DNA of 64,000 nt from Streptomyces caniferus (GCF_009811555.1 NZ_BLIN01000002.1:372001-436000); one strand, 5' to 3'. Counted from the first letter of the stretch, positions 1 through 12,656 are shown. Made by a program: numbers and translations. Notes: generated by a model from the sequence alone, not told the origin.

Positions 1-1216
<1,216 letters not shown>

Positions 1217-1455
1217 CCAGGAAGGGTATGCGGCGGTGCGGCAGGCGGGGTGCGGTGGGCCGCCCGTCCGTGGCGCGGTGGGCCGCTCACCTCGCCCGTC
1301 CCGCCGCGGCTCGCCCGCCGCCACCTGGTGGAGCGCCCGGTTCGTCACGCTGCACCCCGTCCCACCCCGCCCGGATGCGTACGCCGGTCACGCTCCGGTG
1401 CGTACCTCCGGCACACCGGGCGGGGCAGGTCCGTCACGTCGGACCGCGTACCCCC

Positions 1456-2886
1456 TCACGCCCGGGTGCGTATGCCCAGTCGGCCGACCACCGCCGCGAG
1501 GGCCAGCGCGGCCGCGGTCAGCGCGAAGGCGCAGGCGGCGCCCCGGTAGCCGCCGCCCGCGCCCGCCAGCACCGCGCCCATGCCCGCGATGCCGACCAGG
1601 GAGCCGATCTGGCGGTTGGCGTTGAGGGTCGCGCTGCCGATGTCGGCGTGCTCGCGGCCCGCGGCCGCCATCAGCACACCCGTCATGGCCGGGGAGCCGA
1701 CCCCGCTGCCGATATGGCTGACGGCGAGCACCACCGCGAGCACCCAGTACGGCAGGCCGGGCGAGAGGATCAGGAACAACAGGACATAGCCCGCGGCGGA
1801 GAGCGCCAGAGAGGCGGTGAGCGCGGCCCGGTCGCCGACCCGCGGCCCGAACCGGGCATAGAGGATGTTGCCGAACGGGAGGACCAGTACGGCCGGCAGC
1901 ATCTGCAGCCCCGCCGTCACCGGGCTCGCGCCGCGCGCGGCCTGCAGGAAGAGCCCGAGGACGAACAGCATCCCGTAGAAGGCGAAGTTGAAGAGGAAGC
2001 CGACCACATTGGCCGCGGTGAAGCTGCTGTCCGCGAAGAGCGCGACCGGCAGGACCGGGGTACGGGCGGACCGCTCGCGGACGACGAACCCGGCCACCGC
2101 GAGCACCGCGACCGCCGCCGCCCCCAGGACCGTCGGCGCGGACCAGCCGCGGCCGGGCCCTTCGATGAGCGCGTAGCTCAGCGAGCCCAGGGCGAGCAGC
2201 CCCAGGACGTGGCCGCTGCCGCCGAGCGCCGTGCCGCGCGCCGGGACGGCCGCGACGACCCGCCGGGTGAGCAGCAGACCCGCCACGCCGAGGGGGAGGT
2301 TGACGAGGAAGATGCTGCGCCAGCCGAAGGCACCCACCAGGAGGCCGCCGAGGGTCGGCGCCAGCCCGACGGAGGTGGAGACGATCGCCGACCAGACGCC
2401 GAGGATCTTCGCCCGGCGGGCCGGCTCCGGGAAGGCGTGCATCAGCAGGGACAGCGAGCTGGGCATGAAGAGCGCCGCACCCACGCCCTGGGCGAAGCGG
2501 GCGGCCACCAGGGCGGCGCCGTCCGGGGCGACGGCGCCCAGCAGGGACGCGCCGGTGAAGACGGCGAGCCCGATGAGGTAGATCCGGCGGGCGCCGAACC
2601 GCTTGGCCAGCGAGCCGGCGAGCAGCAGCAGCGCGGCGAAGGCAAGGACATAGCCGTCGACGACCCAGGTGAGGCCGGACATGGTCAGTCCGAGCCGGGC
2701 CCGCAGATCGCCCGCGGCGACGTTCATGATGCCGGTGTCGAGGCTCGCCATCACGAACCCGAGGGCCAGGACGAGGAGTTGGGCGCCGCTGCGGGACCGC
2801 GACCGGGGCGCGGGGAATCCGTCATCTACCCTCGCCGGGGTCACCGGGCTCGCCGTCCCGCCGGTCGCCGCTTTCTCAATGATCAT
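1456..2886 (-). CDS. MFS drug exporter, DHA2 (14-helix) family
   Basis: A 476-residue integral membrane protein with about 14 hydrophobic helices, typical of proton-driven multidrug exporters. The first helix carries LDTGIMNVA, close to the LDxTIVNVALP motif of DHA2 proteins, and the loop after helix 2 carries the major-facilitator motif A (GSLAKRFGARRIYLIG). I prefer ATG at 2886: an in-frame ATG at 2922 would place translated sequence over an inverted-repeat operator. No ribosome site precedes 2886. A plausible minus-strand -10 (TTAACT, 2898-2893) lies only about 7 bases upstream of it, so the mRNA may be leaderless. A MarR regulator gene lies directly upstream on the same strand, which suggests drug-inducible export. 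Confidence 0.9.
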   Translation of the reverse strand: MIIEKAATGGTASPVTPARVDDGFPAPRSRSRSGAQLLVLALGFVMASLDTGIMNVAAGDLRARLGLTMSGLTWVVDGYVLAFAALLLLAGSLAKRFGARRIYLIGLAVFTGASLLGAVAPDGAALVAARFAQGVGAALFMPSSLSLLMHAFPEPARRAKILGVWSAIVSTSVGLAPTLGGLLVGAFGWRSIFLVNLPLGVAGLLLTRRVVAAVPARGTALGGSGHVLGLLALGSLSYALIEGPGRGWSAPTVLGAAAVAVLAVAGFVVRERSARTPVLPVALFADSSFTAANVVGFLFNFAFYGMLFVLGLFLQAARGASPVTAGLQMLPAVLVLPFGNILYARFGPRVGDRAALTASLALSAAGYVLLFLILSPGLPYWVLAVVLAVSHIGSGVGSPAMTGVLMAAAGREHADIGSATLNANRQIGSLVGIAGMGAVLAGAGGGYRGAACAFALTAAALALAAVVGRLGIRTRA

Positions 2887-2892
2887 GCATTT

Positions 2893-2939
2893 AGTTAAAG
2901 CTGTAGCTATCTGCGCGCGCAATGATTACAGCTATAACT
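2893..2939. promoter_or_regulatory. Inverted-repeat operator, probably for the MarR regulator
   Basis: AGTTAAAGCTGTA (2893-2905) and TACAGCTATAACT (2927-2939) are inverted copies matching at 12 of 13 positions, with a 21-base spacer. The arm centres are 34 bases apart, about three helical turns. The AT-rich block stands out from the surrounding high-GC DNA and lies between the MarR gene and the MFS gene. A candidate -35 (TTGCGC) and -10 (TTAACT) for the MFS gene fall within it, so binding would block the promoter. Assignment to this MarR protein is inferred from position. Confidence 0.7.
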
Positions 2940-3018
2940 TTACTGAACGCATACGAAGCACCGGAGGAAGCCGTATGGGGATCAGACGCGGGGCCCGCGA
3001 CACGGGCCCGCAGCGGGG

Positions 3019-3459
3019 TCAGGCGCCCCGCCCCAGCGCCTTCAGCAGGTCATCGCGCAACGCGGCGCGCTCCTCGTGCGACAGGTGGTCGAGCGGCGAG
3101 GCGGTCCCCATCCGCCGCAGCAGATCGAGCCGCAACTCCCGCCCCTCATCGGTGAGTACGAGCTGCTTGGCCCGCCCGTCCAAGGGGTGCGGCCGGCGCA
3201 CGACCATGCCCTGCTTCTCCAGCTTGGAGATGACATAGGTGACATTCGGCGGCTCGCAGCACAGCACCCCGGCCAGCTCTCGCGCGGTCTTCGGCTCGCC
3301 GAGTTCCTCCAGCGCCTTGGCCTGCGTCGGCGTCAGATCGAGCTCGGCGATCCGGCTGCGCTGATGGGCGTCCAGCCGACGGCTCAGTTCCGTCACGAGC
3401 CCCCGGATCTCCCGGAACCCGCACCCCGCCGCCGCCGTCGACTTCGCTTCAGTGGTCAC
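3019..3459 (-). CDS. MarR-family transcriptional regulator
   Basis: A 146-residue winged-helix protein. The central segment LTPTQAKALEELGEPKTARELAGVL followed by NVTYVISKLEKQGMVVR and the basic wing RPHPLDGRAKQLVLTDEG gives the MarR layout of dimerisation helix, helix-turn-helix and DGR wing. MarR proteins usually repress transporter genes and release DNA when a phenolic or drug ligand binds. The next gene on the strand is an MFS exporter 132 bases away, with an inverted repeat between, so local repression is likely. The start is ATG at 3459. Confidence 0.92.
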   Translation of the reverse strand: MTTEAKSTAAAGCGFREIRGLVTELSRRLDAHQRSRIAELDLTPTQAKALEELGEPKTARELAGVLCCEPPNVTYVISKLEKQGMVVRRPHPLDGRAKQLVLTDEGRELRLDLLRRMGTASPLDHLSHEERAALRDDLLKALGRGA

Positions 3460-3849
3460 TCATGCAGCGTACGTCGACACGACGGGGAGCGACGGCAGGG
3501 TGCGCGGCGGACGGCCCGGGGCCCACGCGACGGCGCCCGAGCCGTCGAGGCCTTGGCACGTACGGGGAGGCGGGCGCGCCCCTGAAGCATCGGTCCGTGC
3601 GGTCATCGTCGTCGCCGCTTCCGTGTGCGGCGTCCTGTTGCCCGGTGTCGTGATGATCGTGAACGGCGGGCGGATGCGAGCGGCGTTCGCCTCCCGGTAG
3701 CACCGGCGCACCGTGGGTGCGCACCGTGCGTGCGATGCCTCCCGGCCTTCGTCCCGCGGCCCCTTCACCCCTCGGACCGTGCCGCCCGCCCCACGTCGTG
3801 TCGCGGATCGCCCGTACCCGTCTCCCGCACCGGCCGGGCGCCTGCGGGC
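3460..3849. other. Non-coding stretch with one doubtful small membrane-protein frame
   Basis: About 390 bases between the MarR start and the SDR stop. The only suggestive content is a plus-strand frame ending at 3700 that encodes a hydrophobic run (VIVVAASVCGVLLPGVVMIVNG) followed by basic residues, the shape of a single-span small membrane protein. It has no convincing start or ribosome site near the hydrophobic part, and the full frame (from 3452) overlaps the MarR start region. I do not call it a gene. No repeats or strong hairpins were seen. Confidence 0.3.
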
Positions 3850-4539
3850 TCAGCGCCCGGGCCGCACCGACACATCGTTGATCTCCGCGTCGCGCGGCAG
3901 ATCGATGGCCGTCATGATGGCCGTCGCGACGGACTCCGGGTCGATCCAGCGGGACGGGTCGTACTCCTTGCCCTCCTGCCGGTGGGTGCTCTCCTGCATC
4001 GGCGTGGCCGTCCGCCCCGGGTAGACCGAGGTCACCCGGACCCCGTTGTCGTGCTCCTCCGCGCGCAGCGAGTCGGCCAGCGCCTTGAGGCCGTGCTTGC
4101 TCGCCGCGTACGCGCCCCACTGGGGGTTCGCGTGGAGCCCGGCACCGGAGTTGACGAAGACCACCATGCCCTGGGCGACCCGTACCAGCGGCAGCAGCAG
4201 CCGGGTGAGTTCGGCGGGCGCGACGAGGTTGGCGGCGAGCTGCCGCTGCCAGGCCTTGGCCGGCAGATCGCCGACCGCGCCCAGCTCGATGACGCCCGCG
4301 CTGTGCAGCAGGGAGTCGATCCGGTCCGGCAGCGGCTGCTGCCCGAAGGCCCAGGACAGCTTCTCGGGGTGGGCGAGGTCGCCCACGAGCGTACGGGCGC
4401 CGGGGAACTCCGCCGCCAGCTCCTTGGCCCGGACCGCGTTACGCGCCAGCAGCCACAGGTCCTCCCCGCGCTCCGCGAGCCGCCGTGCGACCGCCGCTCC
4501 GATGCCCGACCCTGCGCCCGTGATCAAGTGCGTACCCAT
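3850..4539 (-). CDS. Short-chain dehydrogenase/reductase
   Basis: A 229-residue classical SDR. The N-terminal TGAGSGIG (residues 7-14) is the glycine-rich NAD(P) motif. VGDLAHPE is the adenine-binding acidic region, NSGAG carries the catalytic serine and YAASKHG carries the catalytic Tyr and Lys. RNAVRAKEL after the second strand hints at NADP preference. The substrate cannot be read from sequence. The start at 4539 gives MGTHLITGAG with no extension before the Rossmann fold. It is followed on the same strand, 46 bases away on its upstream side, by a LOG-family gene, so the two may be cotranscribed. Confidence 0.9.
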   Translation of the reverse strand: MGTHLITGAGSGIGAAVARRLAERGEDLWLLARNAVRAKELAAEFPGARTLVGDLAHPEKLSWAFGQQPLPDRIDSLLHSAGVIELGAVGDLPAKAWQRQLAANLVAPAELTRLLLPLVRVAQGMVVFVNSGAGLHANPQWGAYAASKHGLKALADSLRAEEHDNGVRVTSVYPGRTATPMQESTHRQEGKEYDPSRWIDPESVATAIMTAIDLPRDAEINDVSVRPGR

Positions 4540-4585
4540 GGGTCCGATCCTAACGAGCGGGCGACGGGGCCGCGGGCGCGGCGGC

Positions 4586-5128
4586 TCAGGCCTGGATTCC
4601 CGCCTTCTCCTCCAGGTAGGCGAGCGCGCCGACGCCGTCCGCCGCGAAGAAGACCAGGTCGGTGAGCGGAATCGGCAGGAAGCCCTCCGACTCCATCCGC
4701 TGGAACTGCTCCTTCAACCCGTCGTAGAAACCCGCGGTGTTCAGCAGCACCACCGGCTTGGTGTGCATGCCGTGCTTGCGCAGTTCCAGGATCTCGGTGG
4801 CCTCGTCCAGCGTGCCCGTGCCGCCGACCATCACGACGACGGCATCGGCGCGGGCCAGCATCTGCGCCTTGCGCTCGGCGAGGTCCTTGGTGACGACCAT
4901 CTCATCGGCGCCCTCGCGCGCCTTGTGCGCCAGGAACTCCACGGAGACGCCGATCAGCTTCCCGCCGGCCTCCTGCACCCCGTCGGCCATGACCTTCATC
5001 AGGCCGGTGTCCGAGCCGCCCCAGACCAGCGCATGCCCGCCCTTGCCGATCAGCTCGGCGAACCGTCGGGCGGGAACGACATAACGGTCGTCGAGGTCGG
5101 CGGCGGAGCAGAAGACGCAGATATTCAT
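4586..5128 (-). CDS. LOG-family nucleotide phosphoribohydrolase (TIGR00730 type)
   Basis: A 180-residue Rossmann-like protein starting MNICVFCSAAD. It has the family's paired motifs: GGSDTGLMKVMADG near the start and VGGTGTLDEATE in the middle, a form of the PGGxGTxxE motif that binds the ribose-phosphate. LOG proteins remove ribose 5-phosphate from cytokinin-type nucleotides or from AMP/pyrimidine 5'-nucleotides; bacterial members are often mislabelled lysine decarboxylases. The usual proline before GGxGT is replaced by valine, a small deviation. It lies between gdhA and the SDR gene on the same strand. Confidence 0.88.
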   Translation of the reverse strand: MNICVFCSAADLDDRYVVPARRFAELIGKGGHALVWGGSDTGLMKVMADGVQEAGGKLIGVSVEFLAHKAREGADEMVVTKDLAERKAQMLARADAVVVMVGGTGTLDEATEILELRKHGMHTKPVVLLNTAGFYDGLKEQFQRMESEGFLPIPLTDLVFFAADGVGALAYLEEKAGIQA

Positions 5129-5269
5129 GCGGTCACCCTACGAGCCGGGCGGCGAGGGGCGACCGCAGGGGACAAGCCGGACAGCGGGGCGGTTACCCCT
5201 ACGGGACCGCCAGCGCCCGACGCCGGGGTGGCACCCCTGCAGGCACCACCCCGCCGCCGCACCCTCCGG

Positions 5270-7156
<1,887 letters not shown>

Positions 7157-7939
7157 TCAGCTTCCCGTCACGGCCGTCACGGCTGGCGCGGCCGCCACGG
7201 CGGACGTGGCTTCCGTCCCCGCTCCACCGGCCTGCGGTCCCCCCGCGCGCTCCGTCTCGGCGCTGACCATCCTCTCCATCGGTTCGGCGGCGCCGCCCCC
7301 CGCGACGACCATCGCCACCAGGATGGCGACCACCGTCAGCACGGTCCCCAGCCAGACCATCGTGTGCACCGGAAGGGTGTAGGCGCCGATCACCCGCGCC
7401 ACACACTCGACCACCAGCACGGTCCCCCATATCAGCGAGAACCTCCGCTCGGCCCGCCGGAACGGTGCGGACCCGGCCATCAGCCGGTCCCAGGCGGCAC
7501 TCCTGTCCGCCTTCCCCTTCGTCACGAACGGCTTGAGGCCTGCGGTCATCAGGGGCTTCCCCATGAACACGGAGACGATCATCGAGATGCCGACGACACT
7601 GCTCACCCCGCTGTCCTTGGCGAGCATCAGCCGCGGATCACCGGTCATCACGCTCATGGCCAGGCCGACGAGGTTGACGACGAGCATCACCAGCGCAAGG
7701 CCGTTGACCCCGGCGCCCCGCACCAGCCCCCAGAGCGTGCGCAGCGCCGGCACCACACTGCTCCAGCCCAGCGCCGCGACCTCGCTCAGCCCGAACCCGC
7801 CGCTGAGGAGGTAGTACGAGCCCAGCGGGACCCCCACGTCCAGGACCAGCGGCAGCAGGGACTGCGCAAGCGGGTTCGCTCCCTTCCCGGCTGCGGCGTC
7901 CGGCTCCTGTTGCCGGCTCTCGCTCTGGCTCCGGTTCAC
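7157..7939 (-). CDS. VC0807-family membrane protein
   Basis: A 260-residue protein with about six hydrophobic segments. The first half (LLPLVLDVGVPLGSYYLLSGGFGLSEVAALGWSSVVPALRTL, interrupted here only for display) followed by GDPRLMLAKDSGVSSVVGISMIVS resembles the uncharacterised VC0807 family found widely in bacteria. The charged stretch AAWDRLMAGSAPFRRAERRFSLIWG is also typical. The C-terminal 50 residues are Ala/Gly-rich and probably disordered. No biochemical function is known to me. The start at 7939 gives a polar 30-residue N-terminus before the first helix. It appears to be transcribed alone. Confidence 0.72.
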   Translation of the reverse strand: MNRSQSESRQQEPDAAAGKGANPLAQSLLPLVLDVGVPLGSYYLLSGGFGLSEVAALGWSSVVPALRTLWGLVRGAGVNGLALVMLVVNLVGLAMSVMTGDPRLMLAKDSGVSSVVGISMIVSVFMGKPLMTAGLKPFVTKGKADRSAAWDRLMAGSAPFRRAERRFSLIWGTVLVVECVARVIGAYTLPVHTMVWLGTVLTVVAILVAMVVAGGGAAEPMERMVSAETERAGGPQAGGAGTEATSAVAAAPAVTAVTGS

Positions 7940-8460
7940 GGCGGGTCCCCCAAGTTGCTCTCTGATCGGCGTCTTTCCTCGACACCTTCAGCTTCGGGCA
8001 CGGCCGTGCGGCGCAACAGTTTCGACTGTCCTCGGTTCTCCATGACATTTGTCAGTTGCGGGCGAGGCGCAGCGCGTCGTCCAGGGCTTCGGGCCGGCCG
8101 CCGTCTTCGGGTCCCGCACGCGCCCCTTCCCCGGGCGGTTGAGATCCTGAGGGCACCAACCGGCATCACCGTCCACTGCGGTCTGGCCGTGCCCCTGCCC
8201 ACCAAGGACGCCTGCGTACAGATCGACGGCGTGGACTGGGTCTGGGCGCCCTCCGCAGAGCCACAAGTGCCTCAGCAAGAGCGACGTTCCGCCGCCCGCC
8301 GGTCCCGGGACCGCACAGTCGATGCCACGCCACGACCAGCGCGCCTGATCGTCCTGGCCAGGAGAGTTCGCCGGTGGGTGACCGCGTTCGAGGGGCCCGG
8401 TCGGGGGTCGTGTCCGTGGGCTCCGCACGCTTCACGCCGCCCCCCGGCCGGGCCCTCGCC
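7940..8460. other. Intergenic stretch, nothing recognised
   Basis: About 520 bases between two reverse-strand genes. Open frames on both strands are short or Arg/Pro-rich and show no domain. A plus-strand segment near 8150-8230 reads ITVHCGLAVPLPTKDACV but lacks a start and breaks soon after. It could be the remains of a gene or promoter DNA. I saw no inverted repeats long enough for an insertion sequence. Confidence 0.4.
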
Positions 8461-9105
8461 TCACCGTCGCCAGAACAGGTGGTGCGTCACCCCGCTCGGG
8501 CTGGGCACGACCTCGAGGTGGAACCGGTCGAGCAGCTCGTCGGGGGACTTCCAGAGTCGTACCCCGGATCCGAGCTCCACCGGCGAGACCGCCACGTGCA
8601 GGGTGTCGACGAGGTCGGCGTCGAGGAACTGCCGGATGGTGGTGGGACCGCCGCCGAGTCGGACGTCCTTGCCCTGCGCGGCCTCCCGCGCCTGGTCGAG
8701 CACCGCGGCCGGGTCTCCGTCGACGAAGTGGAACGTGGTGTCGGAGAGCGTGAACGAAGGACGCGCGTGGTGGGTCATGACGAACACCGGGGTGTGGAAC
8801 GGGGGCTCGGCGCCCCACCAGCCGCGCCAGTCATGGTCGTTCCAGGGCCCGCGCTGGGGCCCGAATTTGTTGCGTCCCATGATCTCGGCACCGATGTTGC
8901 GTGCGAAGTCCCGTGTGAAGTAGTCGTCGAGACCGCGGCTGCCTCCGGGGTCGGTGCGCATGGGCCAGCTCGCCGTGGCGCCGACCCAGGCGAACATCGC
9001 TCCGGGATCGGGGTGGCCGAACGGGCTCTCCAGACTCTGGTGCTCACCGGCACCGAATCCGTCACGCGAGACGTTGAAGTTCTGGACTCTCAGCAATTGA
9101 TCCAC
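8461..9105 (-). CDS. Dihydrofolate reductase / RibD C-terminal-like reductase
   Basis: A 214-residue protein of the DHFR-like superfamily (RibD C-terminal type). The N-terminal NFNVSRDGFGAG is the first strand of the fold, EIMGRNKFGPQRGPW the central nucleotide-binding region and VRLGGGPTTIRQFLDADLVD the conserved GGG turn with the substrate helix. Many actinobacterial members act on unknown pterin- or flavin-like substrates with NADPH. The GTG start at 9105 is clear: CAGGAGGG lies 6-7 bases upstream, and the frame upstream of it is Arg-rich and non-homologous. The actual substrate is unknown. Confidence 0.87.
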   Translation of the reverse strand: MDQLLRVQNFNVSRDGFGAGEHQSLESPFGHPDPGAMFAWVGATASWPMRTDPGGSRGLDDYFTRDFARNIGAEIMGRNKFGPQRGPWNDHDWRGWWGAEPPFHTPVFVMTHHARPSFTLSDTTFHFVDGDPAAVLDQAREAAQGKDVRLGGGPTTIRQFLDADLVDTLHVAVSPVELGSGVRLWKSPDELLDRFHLEVVPSPSGVTHHLFWRR

Positions 9106-9484
9106 GTGTTCCCTCCTGGGTTGTCGGCAAGGGGCAGACTGCCGGGACCGGGCAATCTCATCGCCGCGGATCGACGTCATTGTCGCCAGGGGGTTGTTCC
9201 GTACCCGTCCGCTGCCGGTCGACGGCCCAGGGTGTCCACGCCGACGGAGTAACAGCAGTGGAGGGCGTTGCGGGACGGGGACCAGGGGACGGAGTCCCTG
9301 ACCTGGACTCAATCGGCATGATGGGTGGCGGAGTTGGGGTGCGGCCCGGCCTCTGCCGTGAGCACGGGGCACGGGGGCACAGCTGATGGAGAGGGCTGAG
9401 CTCCGCCGGTCGATCCCCCGGCGATGCCCTCGCCCGGTGGCACCCCGCCCGACCAGGCCCTCGCCCGATCAGGTCAGCGCCCGG
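9106..9484. other. Intergenic region ending in 16-bp degenerate tandem repeats
   Basis: About 380 bases between mnmA and the reductase start. Three 16-base units beginning GCCCG (9447-9462, 9463-9478, 9479-9494) run in tandem through the mnmA stop codon, with a partial fourth before them. Most units carry TCAGG on the plus strand, so the minus strand repeats CCTGA and offers in-frame or near-frame stops. No gene was recognised in the rest of the gap. Confidence 0.5.
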
Positions 9485-10615
9485 TCAGGCCCCCGCCCGT
9501 ACCCGCCGCTCCGTGGTGGCGATGGTCGCCGAGCCGACCACCCGGCTGCCGTCGTAGAGGACGATCGCCTGGCCGGGGGCCACGCCGCGGACCGGTTCGG
9601 TGAACGTCACCCGGAGCTCGGTGCCGTCCACCAGCTCGGCCGTGACCTCGGTCTCGCCGCCGTGGGCGCGGAGCTGGGCCGTGTACGTGGCGGGGCCTGC
9701 CGTCGGGGGGCGGCCGCACCAGCGGGGGCGGATGGCGGTCAGGCCCGTGACGTCGAGGGCGTCGGCGGGGCCGACCGTGACGGTGTTGTCGACCGGGGAG
9801 ATGTCGAGGACGTAGCGCGGCTTGCCGTCGGGGGCCGGGTGGCCGATGCGCAGGCCCTTGCGCTGGCCGATCGTGAAGCCGTACGCGCCCTCGTGCGTGC
9901 CCAGGACCGCGCCGGACTCGTCGACGATGTCGCCGGTGGCCGTGCCGAGCCGCTTGGCGAGGAAGCCCTGGGTGTCGCCGTCGGCGATGAAGCAGATGTC
10001 GTGGCTGTCCGGCTTCTTGGCGACGAACAGCCCGCGGCGGGCCGCCTCTTCGCGGATCTCCGCCTTGGTGGTGAGGGTGTCGCCGAGCGGGAACATGGCG
10101 TGCGCCAGCTGGCGGTCGTCGAGGACGCCGAGGACGTACGACTGGTCCTTGGCCATGTCGGAGGCGCGGTGCAGCTCGCGGGTGCCGTCCTCGCGCAGGA
10201 CGACCGTGGCGTAGTGGCCCGTGCAGACGGCGTCGAAGCCCAGCGCCAGGGCCTTGTCCAGCAGCGCGGCGAACTTGATCTTCTCGTTGCAGCGCAGGCA
10301 GGGGTTCGGGGTGCGGCCGGCCTCGTACTCGGCGATGAAGTCGTCGACGACGTCCTCACGGAAGCGTTCGGCGAGGTCCCAGACGTAGAAGGGGATGCCG
10401 ATGACGTCGGCGGCGCGGCGGGCGTCGTGCGAATCCTCGATCGTGCAGCAGCCGCGGGCGCCGGTGCGGAACGACTTCGGGTTCTCGGAGAGGGCGAGAT
10501 GCACGCCCGTCACGTCATGGCCGGCCTCGGCGGCGCGGGCCGCGGCGACGGCGGAGTCGACACCGCCGGACATGGCGGCGAGTACGCGGAGGCGGCGGGG
10601 TGCGTCATCAGTCAT
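9485..10615 (-). CDS. mnmA: tRNA-specific 2-thiouridylase
   Basis: A 376-residue MnmA, which places sulfur on U34 of tRNA for Lys, Glu and Gln. The PP-loop SGGVDS (residues 16-21) binds ATP to adenylate the uridine. C106 in [10 protein letters not shown] and C208 in [11 protein letters not shown] are the catalytic pair that carry persulfide sulfur. GLRIGHPAP and the C-terminal beta-barrel follow. The start is ATG 10615. Sulfur would come from a cysteine desulfurase, and such a gene lies 870 bases upstream on the same strand, with a divergent amidase gene between them. The last codons overlap a 16-bp tandem repeat. Confidence 0.97.
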   Translation of the reverse strand: MTDDAPRRLRVLAAMSGGVDSAVAAARAAEAGHDVTGVHLALSENPKSFRTGARGCCTIEDSHDARRAADVIGIPFYVWDLAERFREDVVDDFIAEYEAGRTPNPCLRCNEKIKFAALLDKALALGFDAVCTGHYATVVLREDGTRELHRASDMAKDQSYVLGVLDDRQLAHAMFPLGDTLTTKAEIREEAARRGLFVAKKPDSHDICFIADGDTQGFLAKRLGTATGDIVDESGAVLGTHEGAYGFTIGQRKGLRIGHPAPDGKPRYVLDISPVDNTVTVGPADALDVTGLTAIRPRWCGRPPTAGPATYTAQLRAHGGETEVTAELVDGTELRVTFTEPVRGVAPGQAIVLYDGSRVVGSATIATTERRVRAGA

Positions 10616-10660
10616 AGCGAGTCCAGGGTAGACGGAACCACCGACAGGGCCGAAAGCGTT

Positions 10661-11416
10661 ATGCAGCGCATGGGGAACAGGGACCGGGAGCGGGGCGGGG
10701 AAACGGCCGGGGACCAGGGCGAAGGCCCGGAGGCCGGGCGCGGCATCAGCCGGCGGCGGGCGCTGTGGATCGGAGGCGGCGGGGCGGTGGCCGCCGGGGT
10801 CGCGGCGCTCGCGGCGCGGGGTGAGCTGGCGCACTGGTGGTGGCGGCTGCCGGGGAACGAGAAGCCGCGGAAGCCGGGCGCGGTGGACTTCCGGGGCGCG
10901 CAGTGGGTCGCGGCGTCCCCGGAGAACTACCGGCGGGCGGACCGGCCGGCGGATTACGCGATCGACCGGGTGGTCGTCCATGTCGTCCAGGGCAGCTACG
11001 CGACCGCCCTGGACGTCTTCCGGGACCCGGAGCACGAGGCCGGTGCCCATTACGTGGTCCGGAAGGACGGGCATGTCGCGCAGCTGATCCGCGAGCTGGA
11101 CGTGGCGTTCCACGCGGGGAACCGCGGCTACAACGAGCGGAGCGTCGGGATCGAGCACGAGGGGTACGTGGACCGGCCGGAGTCGTTCACGGACGCCATG
11201 TACGCGTCGTCGGCGCGGCTGACGGCCGGGGTGTGCCGGCGGTACGGCTTCCCGGCCGACCGGGAACACATCGTGGGGCATGCGGAGGTGCCGGGGACGG
11301 ATCACACCGATCCGGGGAAGCACTGGGACTGGGACCGGTATCTGGGGCTGGTCCGGGCCGAGCTGCGCAGGCCCGTACGGAAGCCGTCGCGGGAGCAGCG
11401 GGCCGGCGGGGCATAG
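10661..11416 (+). CDS. N-acetylmuramoyl-L-alanine amidase (Amidase_2) with Tat-like signal
   Basis: A 251-residue peptidoglycan amidase that cuts the bond between MurNAc and L-Ala. The N-terminus has [20 protein letters not shown] (residues 30-49), a twin-arginine motif and hydrophobic core, so export folded by the Tat route is likely. The zinc ligands of the family are visible as H107 in VVVHVV, H207 in IVGHAEVPG and the DPGKHW motif with H221; E165 sits in [12 protein letters not shown] 10661 and ATG 10670 are both possible. Only 45 bases separate it from the divergent mnmA start, so promoters must overlap. Confidence 0.92.
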   Translation: MQRMGNRDRERGGETAGDQGEGPEAGRGISRRRALWIGGGGAVAAGVAALAARGELAHWWWRLPGNEKPRKPGAVDFRGAQWVAASPENYRRADRPADYAIDRVVVHVVQGSYATALDVFRDPEHEAGAHYVVRKDGHVAQLIRELDVAFHAGNRGYNERSVGIEHEGYVDRPESFTDAMYASSARLTAGVCRRYGFPADREHIVGHAEVPGTDHTDPGKHWDWDRYLGLVRAELRRPVRKPSREQRAGGA

Positions 11417-11486
11417 ACGATCATCGGCGCGGCCCCGGCCCGGCACCTGGCCCGGCCCCCTGGGGCACGGCCCCGGCCCGGCCGCC

Positions 11487-12656
11487 TCAGCTCAGCCCCG
11501 CGCTCCGTGCCCGTTCCACGACCGGGCCGATGGCCTGCGCCAGCGCGGCCACGTCCTGTGCCGTCGAGGTGTGCCCCAGGGAGAACCGCAGGGTGCCGCG
11601 GGCGAGCTCCGGGGACATGCCGGTGGCCAGCAGGACGTGGCTGGGCTGGGCGACGCCGGCGGTGCAGGCGGAGCCCGTGGAGCAGGCGATGCCCTGGGCG
11701 TCCAGGAGGAGCAGCAGGGAGTCGCCCTCGCAGCCGGGGAAGGAGAAGTGGGCGTTGGCGGGCAGCCGGCCCGCGGGGTCCGGGTCGCCGCCGAGGACGG
11801 CGTCGGGGGCGGCGGCGAGCACGGCCTTGACCAGGTCGTCGCGGAGCGCGCCGATGTCGCGGGCGAAATCGTCGCGGTGGGCGACGGCGTACCGGCCGGC
11901 CGCGGCGAAGGCGGCGATGGCGGGGGTGTCGAGGGTGCCGGAGCGGACCTGCCGCTCCTGGCCGCCGCCGTGCAGCACCGGCACCGGGGCGTACTCACGG
12001 CCGAGCAGCAGCGCGCCGATGCCGTACGGGCCGCCGATCTTGTGGCCGGAGACCGTCATCGCGGCGAGCCCGGAGGCGGCGAAGTCGACCTCCAGCTGGC
12101 CGAACGCCTGCACCGCGTCCGCATGCAGCGGAATGTCGAACTCCGCGGCGGCCTCGGCGAGTTCACGGACCGGCTGGATGGTGCCGATCTCGTTGTTGGC
12201 CCACATGACCGTGGCGAGCGCGACATCGGCGGGGTTGCGGGCGATGGCCTCGCGCAGCGCCTCGGCGTGCACCCGGCCGTGGGGGTCGACCGGCAGCCAC
12301 TCGACGCGGGCGCCTTCGTGGTCGACGAGCCACTCGACGGCGTCGAGGACCGCGTGGTGCTCGACGGGGCTGGCGAGGACACGGGTCCGGGCCGGGTCGG
12401 CGGCCCGGCGCGCCCAGTACAGGCCCTTGACCGCGAGGTTGTCGGCCTCGGTGCCGCCCGCGGTGAAGACGATCTCGCTGGGGCGTGCGCCGAGCGAGAC
12501 CGCGAGGGACTCGCGCGCCTCCTCGACGGTGCGCCGGGCCCGCCGGCCGTCGGCGTGCAGCGAGGACGCATTGCCGGTGACGGTCAGCTGGGCGGTCATC
12601 GCCTGCACCGCCTCCGGGAGCATCGGGGTGGTGGCGGCGTGGTCGAGGTAAACCAT
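11487..12656 (-). CDS. Cysteine desulfurase (IscS/NifS class V aminotransferase)
   Basis: A 389-residue PLP enzyme converting cysteine to alanine and protein persulfide. [12 protein letters not shown] is the usual N-terminus. K206 in VSGHKIGG forms the PLP aldimine, and C331 in STGSACTAG is the persulfide cysteine on the flexible loop. The short [10 protein letters not shown] loop and TPAIAAFA segment fit group I enzymes. The start at 12656 is chosen over 12665 because homology begins at MVYLDH. It probably feeds sulfur to MnmA nearby for tRNA thiolation, and perhaps to Fe-S assembly. Confidence 0.95.
   Translation of the reverse strand: MVYLDHAATTPMLPEAVQAMTAQLTVTGNASSLHADGRRARRTVEEARESLAVSLGARPSEIVFTAGGTEADNLAVKGLYWARRAADPARTRVLASPVEHHAVLDAVEWLVDHEGARVEWLPVDPHGRVHAEALREAIARNPADVALATVMWANNEIGTIQPVRELAEAAAEFDIPLHADAVQAFGQLEVDFAASGLAAMTVSGHKIGGPYGIGALLLGREYAPVPVLHGGGQERQVRSGTLDTPAIAAFAAAGRYAVAHRDDFARDIGALRDDLVKAVLAAAPDAVLGGDPDPAGRLPANAHFSFPGCEGDSLLLLLDAQGIACSTGSACTAGVAQPSHVLLATGMSPELARGTLRFSLGHTSTAQDVAALAQAIGPVVERARSAGLS

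Noticed and set aside
3452..3700. Small membrane protein on the plus strand beside the MarR gene
   Set aside because: The hydrophobic segment is real, but no in-frame start with a ribosome site precedes it, and the frame starts inside the MarR gene's own start region.
7940..8460. Gap considered as a transposase remnant
   Set aside because: No DDE motif, terminal inverted repeats or target duplication could be found.
9485..11446. A reverse-strand frame joining mnmA to a long N-terminal extension
   Set aside because: The extension is antisense to the amidase gene and has a Pro/Arg composition. MnmA homology starts exactly at the ATG at 10615.
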